From the NCBI GenBank assembly GCA_002707085.1, contig PALY01000096.1:8882-22875 (forward strand): 13,994 nucleotides of DNA, written 5' to 3'. The notes below the pieces were generated by a model. That model was not told the DNA's origin. It did no database searches and saw only the letters and a list, made by a program, of their open reading frames with translations. This document shows positions 7,304-13,163 of this stretch, piece after piece (the stretch's first letter is position 1; each line of letters starts with the position of its first letter). Position numbers and translations under genes: made by a program. The DNA comes from Deltaproteobacteria bacterium. GTDB lineage: Bacteria > Myxococcota_A > UBA796.

Positions 7304-7331
7304 CCTGTATCATGGCAACCCATGATACAGG
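7304..7331. promoter_or_regulatory. Perfect 12-bp inverted repeat in the divergent promoter gap, covering a start codon
   Basis: The arms CCTGTATCATGG (7304-7315) and CCATGATACAGG (7320-7331) are exact reverse complements separated by CAAC. The gap between the divergent propeller gene (start 7270) and FGE-like gene (start 7322) is only 51 bp, so the element lies between or on both promoters. Its right arm includes the ATG at 7322. It could be a dimeric-repressor operator, or an mRNA hairpin that hides the start codon. There is no Shine-Dalgarno sequence before 7322, which fits special translational control or a leaderless mRNA. Confidence 0.6.
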
Positions 7332-8089
7332 TTTTACTGTTTTTGATTGCAGCAGCACCCCCAGATGCTGTTCGGGTCCCTGCAGGTACTTTCGAGCAAG
7401 GAAGCACCCGAGCGCCGGATGAACAGCCTGTTCGAACCGTTCGCTTGGACGGGTTTGCCATGGATGCCACAGAGGTTCAGGTGTCCGAATTTGAGAAGTT
7501 TCTGGGTGGTGGTTGGCACCTCGATCAACACTGGTCGCCGCAGGGCCTTGCATGGAGGAATAAGAATCCACGTGGCTCGGGTCGAGAAATGCGCTCCGCT
7601 GGGCGAGACGGGCGTCATCCGGTGGTATCTGTCACTTGGTATGAAGCGGATGCCTATTGTCGGTCAGTTGGTGGTGCTTTGCCGACGGAAGCACAGTGGG
7701 AGCGTGCAGCTTGCAATGGCGAGCCGGGTCCATTTCCTTGGGGAAATAGCGAAACTGTACCGGCGCGATGGGCGAACAAGTCCGGTGGAGATGCCGTGAT
7801 GCGGGTAGACACAGCACCGGTGGATGAAGACAAGGTTCCCGTCGCTTCTGGCCTTCGTCATATGAGTGGAAATGTTTGGGAATGGACCTCCGATTGGTAC
7901 CATAGAGAGTCGTATTCTGATGGGGATACGACCAATCCGACTGGGCGTCAGAAGGGAACATGGAAGACCATTCGTGGTGGCAGTTTCATGAATCTTCCCA
8001 GTTATTCTACCTGTACACACCGGGAGCCGACTGTGCCCGATGATGTCCGCCTTACTTTGGGATTCCGATGCGCATATACATTGGATTGA
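7322..8089 (+). CDS. FGE-fold exported protein
   Basis: This 255-residue protein has a short signal peptide (MIQVLLFLIAAA) followed almost at once by a complete FGE-sulfatase domain: VRVPAGTFEQGS (17-28), FAMDATEV, HPVVSVTWYEADAYC (99-113), LPTEAQWERAA (120-130), FPWGN, MSGNVWEWTSDWY (181-193), TIRGGSFM (216-223) and GFRCA (247-251). In formylglycine-generating enzymes the segment after RGGS[FY] carries C-x4-C. Here it reads NLPSYSTCTHR: one Cys (C231) is present but its partner is not, so Cys-to-formylglycine conversion is not expected. The family also includes nonheme-iron enzymes and non-catalytic surface proteins. The start lies inside a perfect inverted repeat and lacks a ribosome site, but no better start exists and the signal peptide begins here. 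The next gene overlaps its end by 22 nt. Confidence 0.85.
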   Translation: MIQVLLFLIAAAPPDAVRVPAGTFEQGSTRAPDEQPVRTVRLDGFAMDATEVQVSEFEKFLGGGWHLDQHWSPQGLAWRNKNPRGSGREMRSAGRDGRHPVVSVTWYEADAYCRSVGGALPTEAQWERAACNGEPGPFPWGNSETVPARWANKSGGDAVMRVDTAPVDEDKVPVASGLRHMSGNVWEWTSDWYHRESYSDGDTTNPTGRQKGTWKTIRGGSFMNLPSYSTCTHREPTVPDDVRLTLGFRCAYTLD

Positions 8090-9057
8090 TCTGCATCATT
8101 GTAGGATGCCAAGAGGCAGTAGAGCCAACGCCGGCTCCAGCAGATGCTGTGGTTCAACCGGAACCTCCAATCAAGGTCAAAAGAAGGACTTCGACAACAG
8201 GAATGGTTCGTATCCCCAGTGCTGTGGTATCGATAGGTCCTCGGCATATGCCGCCAGTTGCACCTGAATATGCCCACACAGGACCGCCTCCAGTCGGAGG
8301 TGAACCCCCTAAGAATGTGGTTCCATCACACTGGGTCAGTATGGGTGGGCGTGGTTTGATGGCGCGCCAGGTCAACGTCGTCCCATTTTTAATCGACCAG
8401 CGGGAGGTCACACGTGAGCAGTACTCGATCTTTCTGAAGAACACGGGGTATCGGCTTCCTCATGTAGGGGAAGCATGGGCAGATGACGGGTGGAATTGGA
8501 CTTCTTCGGAAGTGCCATCTGAATATGCACAACATCCTGTGGTGTTGGTGAGCTACTACGACGCCCAAGCGTATTGTGCATGGGTAGGGAAACGACTTCC
8601 CACAGAAGCTGAATGGCAGTTGGCAGCGTTGGGCCCTGCAGCAGAACAGCGAAATTATCCATGGGGCAGCCGCTATTCGGATGATGCTTTGAATCATGGT
8701 CGTGTCGAAACCCCCAACTTTGATGCTTCGGATGGCTATGAACGCACAGCACCTGTAGGAAGCTTTCCCAGCGGTCGAAGCCCATACGGGGTCGACGACA
8801 TGTTCGGGAATGTGTGGGAATACACCGCTGATTATCGCATCGATGATTGGCGCCAATCGACCTACAATGGATTTGGGGCTCATGGCGAGATGTTGGAGGC
8901 TCACGCGCCCGGTCCTGGCCTTCAAATCGCTGTGAGAGGTGGCTCTTTCTACTTTGACTTCCGTCCGCAACCAGGTGGAGAGTGGACGTCCTTTGTGCCT
9001 GAAATTCGCCGGAAAAGTGCAGGTTTTCGGTGTGCGGTAGATGTTTCTCCAAGCTGA
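8068..9057 (+). CDS. FGE-fold lipoprotein with inserted Pro/Gly segment
   Basis: This 329-residue lipoprotein has leader MRIYIGLICIIVGC (C14; IVGC lipobox) and a Pro/Ala/Glu linker. The FGE-sulfatase domain begins at MVRIPSAVVSIG (46-57), is interrupted by roughly 40-50 residues rich in Pro and Gly (about 58-104), and resumes with FLIDQREVTREQYSIFL (107-123). It continues with HPVVLVSYYDAQAYC (156-170), GKRLPTEAEWQLAALG (174-189), YPWGSRY, DMFGNVWEYTADY (244-256), VRGGSFYFDF (289-298) and GFRCA (319-323). No Cys lies between RGGSF and GFRCA, so the formylglycine-generating C-x4-C is missing entirely. Its start sits within the last 22 nt of the preceding paralog, which implies translational coupling. 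Divergence between the two makes this an old duplication or a fast-evolving pair. Confidence 0.87.
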   Translation: MRIYIGLICIIVGCQEAVEPTPAPADAVVQPEPPIKVKRRTSTTGMVRIPSAVVSIGPRHMPPVAPEYAHTGPPPVGGEPPKNVVPSHWVSMGGRGLMARQVNVVPFLIDQREVTREQYSIFLKNTGYRLPHVGEAWADDGWNWTSSEVPSEYAQHPVVLVSYYDAQAYCAWVGKRLPTEAEWQLAALGPAAEQRNYPWGSRYSDDALNHGRVETPNFDASDGYERTAPVGSFPSGRSPYGVDDMFGNVWEYTADYRIDDWRQSTYNGFGAHGEMLEAHAPGPGLQIAVRGGSFYFDFRPQPGGEWTSFVPEIRRKSAGFRCAVDVSPS

Positions 9058-9147
9058 GGATGCATGCGCAAACCTTCATGGTGAAGTATGTCTTTGTAGC
9101 TTGTCATTCTGATAGTGTGACTTTGTTTTGATTCTTGGAGCGACTCG

Positions 9148-9894
9148 ATGCGTTTATTGTTTCCCATTTGTATTTCTCTGGCACTCGTAGGGTGTCCGAC
9201 GCCTCCCGATGGCGGCACCTCAAACAACCAACCTGCTGGGGGAGCGCCCGCTCCTGCACCGGTGGTGGGTGGCGCTGATCAGGATGTGCAGCCTGTGACC
9301 GATCCTGGTGTAGCGGACCCAGATGCAACCGCAGGCACATTCACCATTGGTGAAGTACCGAAGGATTTGCAAGAGGTGCCAGCGGATGCTGAGCAGCCCA
9401 CTGTAGAAGATTCACAAGCACTTGTGATGTCCGGTGAGCATGTGTTCTTTAGTGGTGAGATTCTTTGCAGCGACTGCTCAGGCTCTTTGGTCATCAAAGT
9501 CGCTCCGTTTGTCACGCCAGACGATGAAGGTGGAGCCGGTCCTGGCCCTGAAGGCGCTGCACCCACAGGTGATTTCCAAGCACCCCCCTACACGATGAAG
9601 GGAACGGGTCCGTTTAAGATGGCGGTACCCAAGTACGCTGGAAAAGTTGTCATCGAAGTTCTTGATGATCGCGATGGCAATGGACGCCCATCCAAGGGTG
9701 AGAAGTTCACCGTGCTTCATGACATGGGCCGGATCACTGCTGACCGGAATCAGACGGGGCTGAAGGTAGACTTTTCTTCACTTCCGAGCGCACCAGGCGC
9801 CCCAAGTGGTGGCCCACCACCCGATGGTCCACCACCGATTGATGGTCCGCCTCCAGGTGGCCCACCTCCAGGTGGCCCACCCCCAGCTCAATAA
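9148..9894 (+). CDS. Pro/Gly-tailed lipoprotein with CxxC and EF-hand-like loop, function unknown
   Basis: I do not recognise this 248-residue protein. The leader ends in LVGC (L13-C16), a clear lipobox. A long Gly/Pro/Ala/Asp linker (17-85) leads to a compact domain (about 90-210) with ILCSDC (C107, C110; a CxxC pair), a GTGPFKMAVPKYAGKVVIEV beta segment and DDRDGNGRPSKGE (173-185), which resembles a calcium-binding DxDxNG loop. The C-terminus (221-246) is a low-complexity repeat of Gly-Gly/Asp-Pro-Pro-Pro. The CxxC could form a disulfide or bind a metal. A GGAG sequence about 9 nt upstream serves the ATG. The 90-bp gap from the previous gene suggests its own promoter, though no clear -35/-10 was found. 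A strong hairpin follows the stop. Confidence 0.83.
   Translation: MRLLFPICISLALVGCPTPPDGGTSNNQPAGGAPAPAPVVGGADQDVQPVTDPGVADPDATAGTFTIGEVPKDLQEVPADAEQPTVEDSQALVMSGEHVFFSGEILCSDCSGSLVIKVAPFVTPDDEGGAGPGPEGAAPTGDFQAPPYTMKGTGPFKMAVPKYAGKVVIEVLDDRDGNGRPSKGEKFTVLHDMGRITADRNQTGLKVDFSSLPSAPGAPSGGPPPDGPPPIDGPPPGGPPPGGPPPAQ
9808..9885 (+). repeat. Tandem Gly/Pro-rich repeat encoding the lipoprotein tail
   Basis: Short units encoding Gly-Gly/Asp-Pro-Pro-Pro repeat along this stretch. The 15-mer CCTCCAGGTGGCCCA occurs twice in tandem near 9850-9879. The repeat builds an extended, flexible C-terminal tail that probably reaches into or across the cell wall or outer layers. Confidence 0.8.
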
Positions 9895-9915
9895 TCGGGT
9901 CCAAAGATCCAATGA

Positions 9916-9950
9916 GAAAGCGCCAACCACCCAACACGGTTGGCGCTTTC
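9916..9950. terminator. Bidirectional hairpin terminator between convergent genes
   Basis: A perfect 13-bp stem, GAAAGCGCCAACC (9916-9928) against GGTTGGCGCTTTC (9938-9950), encloses a 9-nt loop. It lies 21 bp after the lipoprotein stop and 25 bp after the stop of the convergent gene at 9976. Only three T follow on either strand before a C, so the U-tract is short. The symmetry suits termination in both directions. Confidence 0.75.
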
Positions 9951-9975
9951 AAATTGTCGAACAGGAAGCGTGGTC

Positions 9976-10386
9976 CTACAGGACGGCACCTTCAGTGGTG
10001 GCTCCTGCCAGCAGGGGGAGTTGGACGGGAATTGCTGTGGCTCCAGGATTGAAGCGCATCGCGGACAATGTGCCTTCGATGCAGCTATCGATGCCTGTGG
10101 CCGGTAGATTGGGGCTTTGAATCGTGAAGTTTGCAACCTCACCTTCTGTGCCTACGGCGAATGCAATCGCCAGTTCGACTTTTTCAGAACCGCCCAGAGC
10201 TTGATGGCTGGCAACACAGTTATCCAGCGCTGGAAGTAGCTCCGTCACGGCAAGCGCGATGCCATTGGCGTCACGGCTGTATGCCGGAATGGTCTCAGCT
10301 GGGCTGGGGGCACCTGCTTGAGCGGTTGAACCCATGCCCAGGGCAAGGGAGAAAAGGGCGATCATGAATGGTGTAATGGGGCGCAT
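9976..10386 (-). CDS. Small exported protein resembling the AgmX/PglI C-terminal (TonB-C-like) domain
   Basis: This 136-residue protein has a classical signal peptide, MRPITPFMIALFSLALGMGSTAQA, with predicted cleavage before GAPS. The mature domain (about 45-128) has LLPALDNC (C57), a strand IAFAVGTEGEVANFTIQS, a second Cys in DSCIEGTLSAMRF (C102), and an Ile-Pro-Val-Gln-Leu-Pro end. Cys, GxV strand, a Cys-Ile helix, Phe and a final V-x-L-P strand match the AgmX/PglI C-terminal domain common in myxobacteria; the two Cys probably pair. There the domain usually ends larger proteins, so a free secreted copy is short. The start at 10386 was chosen for the signal peptide. An alternative ATG at 10419 would add 11 residues. 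No good ribosome site precedes 10386. Confidence 0.78.
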   Translation of the reverse strand: MRPITPFMIALFSLALGMGSTAQAGAPSPAETIPAYSRDANGIALAVTELLPALDNCVASHQALGGSEKVELAIAFAVGTEGEVANFTIQSPNLPATGIDSCIEGTLSAMRFNPGATAIPVQLPLLAGATTEGAVL

Positions 10387-10393
10387 GTATACA

Positions 10394-10412
10394 GGATCGG
10401 AAACGCCGATCC
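10394..10412. promoter_or_regulatory. Hairpin just upstream of the AgmX/PglI-like start
   Basis: GGATCGG (10394-10400) and CCGATCC (10406-10412) are exact reverse complements around AAACG. On the minus strand the stem ends 7 nt before the ATG at 10386, where a ribosome site would normally be. It might be an operator or an mRNA structure controlling initiation. It is short, so chance is possible. Confidence 0.35.
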
Positions 10413-10447
10413 AGAACATTAGGCCTGAAGGTACATTTTTTATTTTT

Positions 10448-11425
10448 TTATTGGAGCGCGTCTATAATTGCGGCTTGAATGGCTGTGCATCCATCGTTTC
10501 CACCTTGATCAACTGTCTGGGCTCCTTCTCTGCAGCAGGACTCGAGTGCCGCCATAATGCGAGCGCTTGCGGCGTGTTCACCCAAGTGATCGAGCATCAG
10601 CAATGCTGATCGCAACATAGGGATGGGGTTGGCCAGATCGACACCAACGAGCTTGGGTGCATTTCCATGTGGGTTCTCAAACAGCGCAATATTGTCACCA
10701 TAGCTGGCAGATGGAGCTGCGGTGATGCCACCGGCCAAACCTGAGCAGAGATCTGAAACGATGTCCCCAAACAAGTTTGCGGTCAGGATTACATCAAACT
10801 GCAAAGGGTTTTTTACCAGACGCATGCACAATGCATCGACAATGGCTTCTTCGGTTTCAATGTCTGGATAGTTTTTGCCCACATCCTGACAGACTTTGAG
10901 AAACAGTCCATCAGACTTTTTCATGATGTTTGATTTGTGAACGATGGTGACTTTGCTTCGGTTGTGAGACCGGGCGAGTTCGAAGGCCGCTTTGGCGATT
11001 CGTTCACATGCAGCGCGAGTGGTGATCTTTACCGCCTCAAACACACCTTCGGTCACTTCGTGTTCAAATCCTGAATAGATGTCTTCGCTGGTTTCTCGGA
11101 CGACAACCAAGTCGATCTCAGGGAATCGTGCTCCCCGGTTGGGAAGGGCGGAGACGGGTCGAACCGTGGACCACAGCCCCAACGCTTTTCTAAGTTCTAT
11201 GGTGGGAGGCAGATGTCCTTCTTTTCTTGGTGATGCCACTTTCCCTTTGAGGATCACCTTTGTGGAACGACAACTGGCCAGAAGTTCTGGTGTCAGCCCA
11301 TCACCGGTGAGTTCTTGTACATCCCAGTCGATATCGACACCGGCAGCCTTGATGATGGTCTGCACAACCGCGCAGGTTTCGGGACCAATCCAGTCTCCGG
11401 GAATCAGTGTGACTTTGTGTGTCAT
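10448..11425 (-). CDS. Isocitrate/isopropylmalate dehydrogenase family, altered-site paralog
   Basis: This is a 325-residue beta-decarboxylating dehydrogenase. Conserved elements: LIPGDWIGPE (7-16), LRKALGLWSTVRP (R79, R89), R110, EDIYSG (Y117), VHKSNIM (K164), VDALC (D197) and ANLFGDIVSDLCSGLAGG (D221, D225). The substrate loop that reads SxNxxLR in isocitrate dehydrogenases is PPTIELR here (P73 and T75 replace Ser and Asn). The cofactor motif HGTAPDIAG reads HGNAPKLVG (253-261), with Lys where NAD enzymes have Asp. The general-acid Tyr/Lys and the metal-binding Asp residues remain. It may be a regulatory or second subunit for the neighbouring paralog, or an enzyme for a related 2-hydroxy-dicarboxylate. 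The ATG follows TAGGAGA, whose TAG is the stop of the upstream gene, so the two are tightly coupled (9-nt gap). Confidence 0.88.
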   Translation of the reverse strand: MTHKVTLIPGDWIGPETCAVVQTIIKAAGVDIDWDVQELTGDGLTPELLASCRSTKVILKGKVASPRKEGHLPPTIELRKALGLWSTVRPVSALPNRGARFPEIDLVVVRETSEDIYSGFEHEVTEGVFEAVKITTRAACERIAKAAFELARSHNRSKVTIVHKSNIMKKSDGLFLKVCQDVGKNYPDIETEEAIVDALCMRLVKNPLQFDVILTANLFGDIVSDLCSGLAGGITAAPSASYGDNIALFENPHGNAPKLVGVDLANPIPMLRSALLMLDHLGEHAASARIMAALESCCREGAQTVDQGGNDGCTAIQAAIIDALQ

Positions 11426-11437
11426 CCCAGTCTCCTA
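11426..11437 (-). promoter_or_regulatory. Ribosome site fused to the upstream stop codon
   Basis: On the minus strand TAGGAGA (11437-11431) joins the stop codon of the first dehydrogenase gene to the Shine-Dalgarno sequence of the second, 5 nt before its ATG at 11425. This implies coupled translation and a matched dose of the two products. Confidence 0.75.
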
Positions 11438-12433
11438 CAACTTGTCGATGATCGCTTCAGTGAAGCGTGCTGTGTCTGCGTTCCCGCCCAGATCTCCGGT
11501 CAGGTGTTTGCCTTCTTCCAGAACATCGAAGACCGCCTTTTCAATTCGTTGTGCCACCTTTCGCTCTCCAACATATTCCAGCATCAGCAGTCCGCTCATG
11601 AGTACGGCAAGCGGGTTGGCGATGCCTTTGCCTGCGATGTCAGGTGCTGTTCCATGTACGGCTTCAAATACAGCGATTTGATCCCCGATGTTGGCGCCTG
11701 GAACCACGCCCAATCCGCCAACGAGGCCAGCGGCGAGATCCGATAAAATGTCGCCATACAGATTTTGGAGCAACAACACGTCAAAGGAACGAGGGTCGAG
11801 AGCGAGTTCGAAACTCAGAGAGTCGACCGGCATTTGGTCATGTTCGATGTAAGGGTACTCACTTGCGATGCGTTCGAAGGCATCTGCGAATGCGCCATCG
11901 GCCAAAGGGACCACGGCAGATTTATGACTGCACAGGATGGAACGACGCCCATGGTTTCTCATGTGCTCAAACGCCCACCTTGCAATGCGTTCCCCTGAAC
12001 GGTGGGTGGAAACCTTGAGTGTAAGGACAGTGTCCTCATTGATGGCATGTTCGATACCGGCATACAGGTCTTCGGTATTTTCTCGCAATACGATCAGATC
12101 AACATCGGAGTATGGAGTTGAAATACCGGGCAATGTCCGAACCGGTCTGTAGCCAACGTATAGGTCCAACTCTTGGCGCAAATGAACATTGGCCGAGCGG
12201 TAGCCCTTTCCTTTTGGAGTGGCCAAAGGCCCTTTGAGCCCCAGACGATTTTTCCGTACCGAATTCAGTGTTGACTCGGGCATGGGGTGCCCAAATTTTT
12301 CAACAGCTTCCAATCCTCCAGGCGCCTCTTCCCACTCAATGGGAGCGCCAGCAGCATTAAGGATTCGACAGGTCGCTCCAGTGACTTCCGGTCCGATTCC
12401 ATCGCCTTTGATCAGTGTGACACGGTATTCCAC
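11435..12433 (-). CDS. NAD-type isocitrate dehydrogenase family protein, canonical active site
   Basis: This 332-residue member of the isocitrate/isopropylmalate dehydrogenase family is predicted to convert isocitrate to 2-oxoglutarate with NAD+ in the citric acid cycle. All key motifs are present: LIKGDGIGPE (7-16); substrate loop RSANVHLRQ (S80, N82, R86); YRPV (R96); LRENTEDLYAG (R117, Y124); SHKSAVV (K171); VDSLS (D204); QNLYGDILSDLAAGLVGG (D228, D232); and HGTAPDIAG (260-268), whose Asp-Ile pair marks NAD rather than NADP use. It resembles the catalytic subunit of eukaryotic NAD-IDH more than the larger E. coli enzyme. Isopropylmalate or homoisocitrate dehydrogenase is less likely given the SxN loop. 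It starts at GTG (12433), set by GGAGG 4 nt upstream; no in-frame ATG fits. Confidence 0.9.
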   Translation of the reverse strand: MEYRVTLIKGDGIGPEVTGATCRILNAAGAPIEWEEAPGGLEAVEKFGHPMPESTLNSVRKNRLGLKGPLATPKGKGYRSANVHLRQELDLYVGYRPVRTLPGISTPYSDVDLIVLRENTEDLYAGIEHAINEDTVLTLKVSTHRSGERIARWAFEHMRNHGRRSILCSHKSAVVPLADGAFADAFERIASEYPYIEHDQMPVDSLSFELALDPRSFDVLLLQNLYGDILSDLAAGLVGGLGVVPGANIGDQIAVFEAVHGTAPDIAGKGIANPLAVLMSGLLMLEYVGERKVAQRIEKAVFDVLEEGKHLTGDLGGNADTARFTEAIIDKL

Positions 12434-12442
12434 AGCGCCTCC
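12431..12442 (-). promoter_or_regulatory. Ribosome site supporting a GTG start
   Basis: GGAGG (12442-12438, minus strand) is followed by CGCT and the GTG at 12433-12431. The reading frame begins VEYRVTLIKGD, so the family-conserved first strand needs this start. Confidence 0.75.
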
Positions 12443-12466
12443 AAGGTTCGTTGAACTGGCGAGCGC

Positions 12467-13159
12467 CTATCCAGCGTTGGGTGGTTGATCCACGCTTATG
12501 ACACGAACAGCACAAGGCATCGGGCCATGAGCCAACACAATGGCTCTGTCTGCAGCGCGTCTCATTTTCACTTCGGTAATGCCTTCTCCGCCGTAAATGG
12601 ACACAACACCGTCTTCTTTCAGGACTTCACCGGTGACATCGGGGAGTGTGCCGTCGTCGATGGATGGGGTGAAGATCATGTCATCGGCGATATCCACAAG
12701 TGCGCTCCGTGCGCTCGAGTCGAGTTTGATGAGTGTTTGAGGCATCCCGACCTCATCGAGGTCGATGGCGACTTCATCGATGTTTTGATTGTCGAAAACC
12801 AGCGACCCATCACTGCTGAGCAGTTTGAACGAACCGGGAGTCACGAGCAGTTCGGGTACTGCGGATCGAGCATCAGGAAGGTCGGGCAGATGGACCGTCA
12901 TGTCCAATCCAGACATCACAGGATCCATTCCAATTTGGCGCGCCCGTTCGATCAAAACGGATGCACTTTCATCGCCGCAAGCGCTATCGAACCGGATGGT
13001 CACCTGTTCACCTTCGGCGAAGCTATCCATTCCAGTCACGAACCAGAGCAAAGCGACAAGCACACCCAAAGCGCCAATGAACACAATGGGTACCGCCATG
13101 AATACCGTCGCTGCGGTGGAACGAGGGGGAAGAGGGGTAATGGGAGGTTTTTCACTCAT
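12467..13159 (-). CDS. Single-TM protein resembling the SecD periplasmic (P1) domain
   Basis: This 230-residue protein has a short Pro-rich cytoplasmic N-terminus, one membrane helix (about 18-42) and an extracytoplasmic domain. No lipobox or clear cleavage site is seen, so it is probably anchored. The soluble part follows the order of SecD's first periplasmic domain: VLIERARQIGMDP (68-80), then MTVHLPDLPDARSAVPELL (87-105) like the SecD 'v-lPG-d---a--ll' strand, GSFKLL (109-114) like 'LEFR', QTLIKLDSSARSALVDIA (141-158), and a final IYGGEGITEVKMRRAADRAI (188-207) like the SecD 'I-G-f---eA--La' element. The multi-spanning SecD channel region is absent. It could be a chaperone-like export helper or an unrelated beta-alpha protein. 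It starts 4 nt after the phosphatase stop. Confidence 0.7.
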   Translation of the reverse strand: MSEKPPITPLPPRSTAATVFMAVPIVFIGALGVLVALLWFVTGMDSFAEGEQVTIRFDSACGDESASVLIERARQIGMDPVMSGLDMTVHLPDLPDARSAVPELLVTPGSFKLLSSDGSLVFDNQNIDEVAIDLDEVGMPQTLIKLDSSARSALVDIADDMIFTPSIDDGTLPDVTGEVLKEDGVVSIYGGEGITEVKMRRAADRAIVLAHGPMPCAVRVISVDQPPNAG

Positions 13160-13163
13160 GAGT

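Noticed and set aside
3371..9057. The cluster as a conventional sulfatase plus its formylglycine-generating maturases
   Set aside because: The sulfatase lacks the Cys/Ser substrate residue and the FGE-like proteins lack the catalytic Cys pair.
9808..9885. Possible CRISPR-like repeat
   Set aside because: Units are 6-15 bp, in frame and without spacers; they encode a Gly/Pro tail.
10435..10452. T-rich run as a terminator
   Set aside because: The T-run is on the plus strand where no gene ends; the genes here are read on the minus strand, where it is an A-run.
11079..11681. A 200-codon plus-strand frame opposite both dehydrogenase genes
   Set aside because: It straddles the junction of two strongly conserved genes; its composition (Ser/Pro/Arg rich) is typical of an antisense shadow.
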